A DNA stretch of 57,966 nt from an uncultured Acidimicrobiales bacterium (GTDB lineage: Bacteria > Actinomycetota > Acidimicrobiia > Acidimicrobiales > SHLQ01). Every line of letters starts with the position of its first letter. Within the stretch, counting starts at the first letter, position 1. Shown piece by piece: positions 25,403 to 31,413 of this stretch. The stretch covers positions 1 through 57,966 of the forward strand of contig CALHTB010000033.1 of the NCBI GenBank assembly GCA_938038785.1. The letters are read 5' to 3'. Position numbers and translations under genes: made by a program. The notes under the pieces were generated by a model. It made no database searches and was not told the DNA's origin. It worked only from the letters and a program-made list of their open reading frames with translations.

Positions 25403-25458
25403 CACCAATAGGAGCATCGGGACCAACCCATACTTTGAGGGGTACGACCCAACACGCG

Positions 25459-26499
25459 CTAAACCTTGGCGGCAATCCGCTCTTGGGCGATGGCGTCGGC
25501 GACTTGTGAGGACGGACGGTTCTCGGCGTCGGCCCGAGCGAGGACGTCCATCGTCCGTTCGCGTAGCCCTCTGATGCGCGAGTCGATTTCGTCAGCGGTC
25601 GATTCGGTATAGATCACCGGTGCTGCGCCAGTCACTCCGCCGCAATTCGCAAGGTAGTCGGGCACATAAGTAATGCCGCGACTGCGGAGCATCTCGCCAT
25701 GGCGATCTTCGGCCAACTGATTGTTTGCCATGCCACACACGATCTGCGCGCGGATCTCTGGGATTGTCTCGTCGTTGAGTACCGCACCCATTGCACACGG
25801 CGCGAACACATCGACTTCCTGACAATGAATTTCGTCCGCAGCAACTGCGGTGGCACCGAACTGCTTGACGATGTCAGCCACGGCGTCGTCTCGCACGTCG
25901 GCTACGACCAATTCAGCTCCGGTATCGTGCAGGTGGCGTGCGAGGTTGAACCCCGTCGCACCAAGACCCTGTATCGCCACACGTCGACCAGCCAGTTCGT
26001 CGCTACCGAACACATGGGCCACCGCCCCCAGCAAACTACTGAAGCCGCCGAGTGCAGTGAACTGGGAAGGGTTGAAGCCAGGTTCGTATCGTGACGCGTT
26101 CGCAAAGATGAAGTCGCATTGTTCGGCGAGGGTGTCCGCATCGGCTGGGCCGACGCCGACGTCGATCGCAGTCCAGAACCTGCCGTTGAGGCGCTGCACA
26201 AACGACGAGAATGCTCGAAGGAGCTCGGGCTTTTGTGGCGAGGCTGGGTCGGCGATGATCACGCACTTACCTCCACCAAGCTCGAGCCCGGCGATTGAGT
26301 TCTTGTACGTCATCCCCTTCGACAGCCGCAACACATCGGTTAGCGCGTCCGCGGCCGAGTCGTACGGGTGCATGCGGCAGCCGCCCGCGGCCGGACCAAG
26401 CGTCGTGTCATGGATGGCGATGATGGCGTGCAGTCCGACGGACTCGTCGGTGCAGTAGAGCACCTCTTCATGGCCATCAAAATCGGGGTGATCAAACAC
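25459..26499 (-). CDS. Glu/Leu/Phe/Val dehydrogenase family protein (leucine dehydrogenase-like)
   Basis: NAD-dependent amino-acid dehydrogenase of 346 residues that interconverts a branched-chain or aromatic amino acid and its 2-oxo acid. The N-terminal catalytic domain has GPAAGGCRM, MTYKNSIAGLELGGGK with the catalytic lysines, and DVGVGPAD. The Rossmann domain has the GLGATGFNLA fingerprint. The length fits leucine/phenylalanine dehydrogenases rather than hexameric glutamate dehydrogenases. It directly abuts the GNAT gene start-to-stop and is the last gene of a three-gene operon. The IS110 element lies about 40 bases past its stop, in the former terminator. Confidence 0.92.
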   Translation of the reverse strand: MFDHPDFDGHEEVLYCTDESVGLHAIIAIHDTTLGPAAGGCRMHPYDSAADALTDVLRLSKGMTYKNSIAGLELGGGKCVIIADPASPQKPELLRAFSSFVQRLNGRFWTAIDVGVGPADADTLAEQCDFIFANASRYEPGFNPSQFTALGGFSSLLGAVAHVFGSDELAGRRVAIQGLGATGFNLARHLHDTGAELVVADVRDDAVADIVKQFGATAVAADEIHCQEVDVFAPCAMGAVLNDETIPEIRAQIVCGMANNQLAEDRHGEMLRSRGITYVPDYLANCGGVTGAAPVIYTESTADEIDSRIRGLRERTMDVLARADAENRPSSQVADAIAQERIAAKV

Positions 26500-27069
26500 T
26501 CAATACCTCAGGAACATTTGTGAATAGCGATCGTCTTCGCTGCCGTACCAGGGGTCGACAAGGACGCCCAGGTCTCGCATGCCCGCCGAACGGGCGACCT
26601 TCGCCGACGCGAAGTTGTTGCGCCACATCAGTGCCCAGATCCTCGGCACGCCGTTGGTTAACCCATACTCGATCACCGCTTTGGCCGCCTCGGTGGCATA
26701 GCCGTTGCCCACGGCGTCAGGGTGCAAATACCACCCGACCTCCACCTCCTCGCCCATCCGAATTCGAGACAGGTTAGTGCTGCCGACTATTCGCTCGGAC
26801 TCCCGCCGAGATCCGTGTTCGCCGTCATGGTTGCTACCGCCGGAGAGTGTGATCGCCCAGGTGCCGAACGGGTTGTCAGTGTCGTTGTGCCGGTTCCAGA
26901 TGGCGATCTCGTTCGTGGCCTGATCGATGTTGCGCCACGGCTCGGGCGAGCCCAGCCACTTCGTGAGCTCGGGGTTGCCGCGCATTTCGAGCAACCGTGG
27001 CGCGTCATCGACATGCCACGGCCGCAAGGTCAGGCGCTCGGTCGAGAGCGATACGCCCGCCAGGGTCAT
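26500..27069 (-). CDS. GNAT-family N-acetyltransferase (RimJ/RimL type) carrying an inserted repeat
   Basis: Acetyl-CoA-dependent acetyltransferase of 189 residues with LTLRPWHVDDAPRLLEM at the N-terminus and the acetyl-CoA-binding region around GYATEAAKAVIEYGL. Substrate is unknown. The start ATG (27069) overlaps the SDR stop by ATGA. Between two core strands it carries about 14 extra residues (around HDGEHGSRRESER) encoded by a copy of the dispersed palindromic repeat at 26794-26828. The frame is kept, so the repeat is translated as a surface loop. Confidence 0.88.
   Translation of the reverse strand: MTLAGVSLSTERLTLRPWHVDDAPRLLEMRGNPELTKWLGSPEPWRNIDQATNEIAIWNRHNDTDNPFGTWAITLSGGSNHDGEHGSRRESERIVGSTNLSRIRMGEEVEVGWYLHPDAVGNGYATEAAKAVIEYGLTNGVPRIWALMWRNNFASAKVARSAGMRDLGVLVDPWYGSEDDRYSQMFLRY
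26794..26828 (-). repeat. Dispersed palindromic repeat inside a coding sequence
   Basis: The hairpin CTCGG (26794-26798) - ACTCCCG - CCGAG (26806-26810) is followed by ATCCGTGTTCGCCGTCATGG. On the minus strand the 25 bases ending at its left side match 27949-27973 with one difference. The copy is in frame with the GNAT gene. Confidence 0.75.
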
Positions 27070-27809
27070 GCAGTCCATCCGCCGTCGAACCCGACGACCT
27101 GGCCGGTCTGAAACTTGGCTGTGCCGTCGATGAACACCCGACAGAACTGTGCGAACTCCTCCATGGTGCCGAGGCGACCCATGGGGACGTTCTTTTCGAT
27201 CTTGGCCATGATCTTCGGGTTGTCGGCTCCGGTGGCCGCCCGAAAGCCAGGGAAGTCCATGAAGTTCGTGCCGACCGCGTTTACCTGCACTCCCTGGGAG
27301 GCAACCTCGGCGGCGACGTTCTTGACCAACATGTTCGCGCCAGCTCGGGTAGCCGAGTACAGCGGTGCGCCCGGAGTTACCCGTAGGCCCGAGGCGCTAG
27401 TGATTGCCAGAATCTGTCCCGAACCTGCGTCGAGCATCGGCTGAACGAACGCCCTAAGCGAACGGAACACCGATTCGATGTTGCCCGCCATCACTCGGGC
27501 GAGGTCGTCGTCGGTGGCTTCGGTGAACTTGCCCAGCACGATCTCGCCGGTGAAGAACACGGCCGAGTCGATGCGGCCGTAGGCGTCCATCGCCATGTCG
27601 ACCAAGCGGGGAGCCGCTGATGGTTCGGCCAGGTCGAGAACCCCGTCGATCACCCAACTGTCGGCGCCGGCGTCAGTGACTGCCTGAATGGTCTCGGGTG
27701 CGGGCTCGCCGAGGACGAGGTCGTAGCCCGCCTGGGCCATGACCGTGGCTAGCGCCGGGCCAACGTAGTGCTTGGCGTTGGCAACGATCGCGACAGGCTT
27801 CTCATGCAT
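27066..27809 (-). CDS. Atypical short-chain dehydrogenase-like protein (YxxxR active site)
   Basis: SDR-fold protein of 247 residues. The nucleotide-binding turn reads NAKHYVG instead of a canonical TGxxxGxG. The catalytic serine is present (ITSASG), but the YxxxK motif reads YSATR, so the lysine is replaced by arginine. The C-terminal GFDGGWTA is typical of SDRs. The protein may have lost or changed dehydrogenase chemistry. First gene of the operon with the GNAT and amino-acid dehydrogenase genes (4-base overlap, then direct abutment), which suggests a shared amino-acid or amine pathway. Confidence 0.83.
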   Translation of the reverse strand: MHEKPVAIVANAKHYVGPALATVMAQAGYDLVLGEPAPETIQAVTDAGADSWVIDGVLDLAEPSAAPRLVDMAMDAYGRIDSAVFFTGEIVLGKFTEATDDDLARVMAGNIESVFRSLRAFVQPMLDAGSGQILAITSASGLRVTPGAPLYSATRAGANMLVKNVAAEVASQGVQVNAVGTNFMDFPGFRAATGADNPKIMAKIEKNVPMGRLGTMEEFAQFCRVFIDGTAKFQTGQVVGFDGGWTA

Positions 27810-27907
27810 GAGGTTGGTCTAGCACCGCCGAGCCGAGCCCGCCGTTCGCTTCGCTCACTAACCGAGTTTGTCGCTGGCGCTCCAAACCTCGCTGAGTGAA
27901 AGCGCTT

Positions 27908-28105
27908 GAGGAGAGCGAAGCTCGCGTAGCGAACTTGGAAGCTTCCGCGGATCTCGGCGGAAGTCCGAGCGAAACAGGGAGCGGAGCGGGCGACCATGTA
28001 GACCTCCGCAGTTGTCGACCGGAAGTGTCGAGGATTTCGGGTTGGGGGAGCGGAGCTCGCGTAGCGACCATGTAGACCTCCGCAGTTGTCGACCGGAAGT
28101 GTCGA
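27908..28105. repeat. Second modular repeat block with two exact 41-bp direct repeats
   Basis: Bases 27908-27969 are identical to 6150-6211 (62 bases, including the CTCGG-N7-CCGAG hairpin). They are followed by a GGGAGCGGAGCGGG module. Bases 27991-28031 and 28065-28105 are exact 41-base direct repeats starting CGACCATGTAGACC. The second copy ends about 48 bases before tRNA-Ser, so it may include or abut that promoter. Open frames through the block resemble those in the first block and are not considered genes. Confidence 0.85.
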
Positions 28106-28153
28106 CGAGTAGTTGTATCGTTATGCCTTGCTTCGGTGCGTGCACCGTTGTCT

Positions 28154-28238
28154 GGAGGAGTGCGAGAGCGGCCGAATCGGCACGCTTGGAAAGCGTGTGA
28201 ACCGCAAGGTTCCGTGGGTTCGAATCCCACCTCCTCCG
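28154..28238 (+). tRNA. tRNA-Ser (anticodon GGA)
   Basis: Class II tRNA with acceptor GGAGGAG/CTCCTCC, anticodon stem CACGC/GCGTG with loop TTGGAAA, a long variable arm (AACCGCAAGGTT) and T-arm GTGGGTTCGAATCCCAC. The discriminator is G and CCA is not encoded. Confidence 0.97.
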
Positions 28239-28268
28239 CTAACGAAACGTCATATCGAGGTGGGCCTT

Positions 28269-28416
28269 CGACGTCGACCTTCTCGTCGACCGGATCAACA
28301 CGCTGCCCTCGTATGGACACGCGCGGCTCTTGCCGGAAGCTGGACACGGGCTGGGCATGAGCCATGTCGATGACTGCCTCGCCCTCGTGTGTGAGGCTGT
28401 AGGTGCGACAGCCTAG
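28269..28416 (+). pseudogene. Possible gene remnant (C-terminal fragment of an alpha/beta-hydrolase-like protein)
   Basis: One frame through this 293-base stretch between tRNA-Ser and hipB reads as a plausible protein C-terminus, including VDLLVDRINTLPSYGHARLL and AGHGLGMSHVDDCLALVCEA, and ends at a TAG (28414-28416). There is no start codon context. It may be a decayed gene or chance. Confidence 0.2.
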
Positions 28417-28433
28417 TTGACGACATAGGACAA

Positions 28434-28472
28434 TATAGGCACAGTTGGCTGTATCGTAAAGATGTGCCTATA
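28434..28472. promoter_or_regulatory. Operator candidate of the hipBA-like module
   Basis: TATAGGCACA (28434-28443) and TGTGCCTATA (28463-28472) form a perfect 10-base inverted repeat with a 19-base spacer. A third GGGCACA half-site and a CTGTC-N7-GACAG repeat follow before the hipB start. HipB-type proteins bind paired palindromes in their own promoter. Confidence 0.6.
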
Positions 28473-28531
28473 CAGGCTCATATTCCCTACCTGTCGAAGA
28501 TAGACAGAATGGGCACATTGAAAGGTTCGAA

Positions 28532-28765
28532 GTGAATTACGACATCCGAACGCCGGAGGACTTAGGCCAAGTCATTGCCGACCGGCGACGCGTACTTGGC
28601 AAGAACCAAGCCGTCCTCGCAAATGAGGTTGGGCTAAATCGCGACTACCTATCAAAGCTTGAACGAGGTAGGTCAAGTCTGGTGACCAATCACGTCTTCC
28701 GGATCTTGCGGAGGATGGGCGCGACGATCACTATCAGCTTTGACGATGAACCCGTCCATGGCTGA
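28532..28765 (+). CDS. XRE-family antitoxin/regulator (HipB-like)
   Basis: DNA-binding protein of 77 residues with one helix-turn-helix (QAVLANEVGLNRDYLSKLER) and a short C-terminal beta segment ending ITISFDDEP, as in HipB. It should bind the palindromes upstream and neutralise or co-repress with the HipA-like kinase. The GTG start is preceded by GAAAGG. It overlaps the hipA-like gene, the usual antitoxin-toxin arrangement. Confidence 0.87.
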   Translation: MNYDIRTPEDLGQVIADRRRVLGKNQAVLANEVGLNRDYLSKLERGRSSLVTNHVFRILRRMGATITISFDDEPVHG

Positions 28766-29993
28766 GCGGCCAAAGTCGCTCGAGGTCTTTCTCGCCGACG
28801 AGCTAGTCGGCACGATCACCGAGCATCGGCGGAAGATGCAGCTTCGATATGACGACGCGGTTCTTAAGAAGTACCGAGGGCTTTCGTTGCTCTCCTGTTC
28901 GCTGCCAGTCAACTCCGGCCCACACGACCCAACGAACTTTCTCGACGGGGTGCTCCCGGAGGGAGACTTTCGGGCAGGTCTGGCCGCGCGGGCTGGTGTC
29001 ACTGCCAACGACACCTACGGGCTGATCGCACAGTATGGACGCGACATCGCAGGGGCGATCTCGATTCGTGATCCACAACGCCCGATTGAGTCAATCCGAC
29101 CGAGCGCCTTGCCGCTGTCCGAGGATGACCTGCGGGCCGAGGTCGAGGCACTTCCAACTCGGCCGCTCGGGGTGCACGACGACTCCGAGCTTTCCATTGC
29201 CGGACTGCAGAACAAGCTGTTGCTCGTTGCCGACGGCTCTGGTTGGGCTCGTCCCATTGGTGGGCAGCTATCAACGCACATCCTCAAGCTCGATAGCCAA
29301 GCTCACCCCGGGGTGGTACGTGCCGAGGCCGAAGTCATGCTGCTGGCCAAGGCGGTTGGGCTGACCTCGGTCGATGTAGAGGTCGTCGCAATCGGGGCGA
29401 TCGATTGCCTCATTGTCGAGCGGTTCGATCGCGTAGTCGACTCAGACGGGCAGGTCTCTCGGGTGCATCAAGAAGATGCTTGCCAAGCATTGGGGCTTCG
29501 GTATGAACAGAAGTATGAGCTGCCAGACCGAGGCCGGTTTCGTGGCGGTGGCGGGCCCGAATTTTCTCAGATCGCTGGGCTACTTGACGCCTACTCCGTG
29601 AGCCCGCTGCACGATCTTGACCGGCTAGCGCAAGTTGCGACATTCACTGCGCTCACCGGCAATTCTGATGCTCACGGAAAGAACCTGGCATTGCTCCATG
29701 TACGGCCGGGCGGAGTGCGGTTGGCCCCGCTGTACGACACTGTGCCCACGATCCTGTTTCCTCGACTAAAGGATGAGGCAGCCATGACCATTGGCGGTGC
29801 AGTCGACTTGGCGCTCGTGGGCAAAGAAGCGCTTCGTCGAGAGGCGAGGCACTGGAACGTCGACCCCGACCGAATGGTGGCCGAGGGCGTGGAGCTGGCC
29901 GAGCAGCTCGCTGACGGCTGTGCCGCGCTCGACAGTACTAGCGCGGTGCGTCAGATGGTGGAAGAGCGCGTCGAGCGCTTTCTCGCGTCATGA
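28758..29993 (+). CDS. HipA-like serine/threonine kinase toxin
   Basis: Protein of 411 residues of the HipA family, which in E. coli phosphorylates glutamyl-tRNA synthetase and causes dormancy. The N-terminal subdomain (LEVFLADELVGTI, FLDGVLPEG), HQEDACQALG, the catalytic-loop motif TGNSDAHGKN and the metal-binding LYDTV are all present, so kinase activity is likely. An ATG at 28746 is an alternative start. Coupled to hipB by overlap. The 3' end overlaps the convergent OmpA-like gene by 6 bases. The pair follows a tRNA and repeats, which suggests an accessory module. Confidence 0.9.
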   Translation: MAERPKSLEVFLADELVGTITEHRRKMQLRYDDAVLKKYRGLSLLSCSLPVNSGPHDPTNFLDGVLPEGDFRAGLAARAGVTANDTYGLIAQYGRDIAGAISIRDPQRPIESIRPSALPLSEDDLRAEVEALPTRPLGVHDDSELSIAGLQNKLLLVADGSGWARPIGGQLSTHILKLDSQAHPGVVRAEAEVMLLAKAVGLTSVDVEVVAIGAIDCLIVERFDRVVDSDGQVSRVHQEDACQALGLRYEQKYELPDRGRFRGGGGPEFSQIAGLLDAYSVSPLHDLDRLAQVATFTALTGNSDAHGKNLALLHVRPGGVRLAPLYDTVPTILFPRLKDEAAMTIGGAVDLALVGKEALRREARHWNVDPDRMVAEGVELAEQLADGCAALDSTSAVRQMVEERVERFLAS

Positions 29994-31406
29994 GTCGAGT
30001 AGCACGACCTCGACGCGACGGTTGAGTTGCCGGCCGGCTGGGTTGTCAGCACCCGCGGAGTCTCTATTCGAAGCTACGGGTCGGGTTTCGCCGAACCCAA
30101 AAACCTCGGCGATTGTGGTCACCCCCCGATCGACGAGCGCGCGCTCGACTGATACTGCTCGCCGCTGCGAGAGATCGAGGTTGTACTCGGAGGTGCCGAT
30201 GGCGTCGGTGTGTCCGTGGATCTCAACCTGAAGGGCGTTCTCGGTCAACACCGAACCAACCTGGTCGAGAAGCGGTTGGGCTTCGGGACGCAATTCATCC
30301 GCGTCAAAATCGAAGAGCACGTCAGCGTCGAGGCGAAGCACCGTGCGACATCGAGGTTCAAGACGACCCAGCGTGTCGAGCGGAGGAAATCTGTCGGCCA
30401 CGGCGAACTCGGGCATCGGCGACGCGGTGAGAACGGCGGGGTCGAGAATGCCGATGTCGGTGGTGAAGGCGTTGGAGCCTTCCGCGTCGGTGTAGGTCCC
30501 ATTGCCGTCAGCATCGACTTCGATCAACAGGCCATCTCCTCGCCGATACACCCCCGAACCGTCGGCGAGGACCTCGAGTGTTTCGGCGTTGGCTCCCGTC
30601 GCCGCAAACTCGAAACCGCCGTCGGCGCTTTTGACGATGGTGGCCGAGCGGTCGCCCGTCTTGCGATACTCACCCGAACCGTCGGCGTTAACACTCATAC
30701 TCAACGCTCCTGCAGCGTCTGTCCGATCGAAAGAGCCGGCCCCACCGACCTCGATCTCGATTGCAGTCGTGTCCGCGTCGTCGACATCGACGGCCCGGTA
30801 CGTGCCACTGCCATCCTCCTCGACTTCGATGGCAATCACGACACCGCTGCGCGATGACGCATACGAACCCGAACCGTCGGCCTCGACAACGATGGTTGTG
30901 GTGGCACTGCCCCCGCTATCGACGTAGGTGCCGGATCCATCATCTTCGATCGTCAGCGAAATCGTGCCGTCTGGGCCAAGGCCAACATAGGTGCCTGACC
31001 CGTCGGGGCTGATGTCGAAGAAGCTCGTTCCGTTCGACCCCTCGTACACAAGTTGCCCACCATCGGACTCACAAGCTGCGTCAAGCACCGTCAGGCCACC
31101 ATCACCGCGGGCAAAGTTGCCAAGTGCCGACGCAGCATCACGCTGTGAATCATCGAGGATCGACAGGTCGGGCAACGCAACGATGGGTACAACGGGAAGG
31201 TGGATGTTGACCGGCAGAGCTTTGTCAACATCTGACGCTTCGGCTGGCTCGCCGTCGGACGCCGAGTGAACAACAGACGAAGTTGTCTGGCTTTCTACGG
31301 TTGATGGAGTGGTCGTGTCAGTTCCGGAAGCAGGATCGTCGCTCGACGTGCAAGACGCGGCCAGTAGCAGAACGCCAACAAGCCCCACCACCGCCCTCAT
31401 GGTCAA
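29988..31406 (-). CDS. OmpA-like lipoprotein with nine DGSG repeats
   Basis: Lipoprotein of 472 residues. The signal has a lipobox LAASC (Cys19), followed by a Thr/Ser/Asp-rich linker. The middle (about 125-320) holds nine imperfect repeats of about 22 residues centred on DGSGTY or variants (DGSGSY, GAGSF, DGSGEY, DGGFEF, DGSGVY, DGNGTY). The C-terminal OmpA domain (VLFDFDADELRP, EIHGHTD, LSQRRAVSV, NRRVEV) binds peptidoglycan in known members. In a Gram-positive organism this would tie a surface beta-repeat region to the wall. Function of the repeats is unknown. Confidence 0.88.
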   Translation of the reverse strand: MTMRAVVGLVGVLLLAASCTSSDDPASGTDTTTPSTVESQTTSSVVHSASDGEPAEASDVDKALPVNIHLPVVPIVALPDLSILDDSQRDAASALGNFARGDGGLTVLDAACESDGGQLVYEGSNGTSFFDISPDGSGTYVGLGPDGTISLTIEDDGSGTYVDSGGSATTTIVVEADGSGSYASSRSGVVIAIEVEEDGSGTYRAVDVDDADTTAIEIEVGGAGSFDRTDAAGALSMSVNADGSGEYRKTGDRSATIVKSADGGFEFAATGANAETLEVLADGSGVYRRGDGLLIEVDADGNGTYTDAEGSNAFTTDIGILDPAVLTASPMPEFAVADRFPPLDTLGRLEPRCRTVLRLDADVLFDFDADELRPEAQPLLDQVGSVLTENALQVEIHGHTDAIGTSEYNLDLSQRRAVSVERALVDRGVTTIAEVFGFGETRPVASNRDSAGADNPAGRQLNRRVEVVLLDS

Positions 31407-31413
31407 TAACCAG

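Larger units (their letters stand above)
24119..25416 (+). mobile_element. IS110-family insertion sequence (about 1.3 kb)
   Basis: The element holds a DEDD/Tnp_20 transposase gene preceded by about 225 structured non-coding bases. The ends were placed from guide matches. The left flank TTGGTCCCGCTG (24110-24121) is repeated in the first loop (24163-24174). The right flank ATCGGGAC (25416-25423) is complementary to GTCCCGAT in the same loop (24189-24196). ATAGGAGC next to the right end (25408-25415) is repeated in the second loop (24261-24268). The core dinucleotide reads CT on the left and CA on the right. The flanks are the two arms of a former 11-bp hairpin. No terminal inverted repeats are needed in this family. 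Confidence 0.85.

Noticed and set aside
24108-25428. Reading the 11-base inverted repeats as terminal repeats of the IS
   Set aside because: They lie outside the ends implied by the bridge-RNA matches and pair as a former hairpin at the target, which explains them better.
27802-28365. 187-codon minus-strand frame over tRNA-Ser and repeats
   Set aside because: It is antisense to a complete tRNA and spans the second repeat block.
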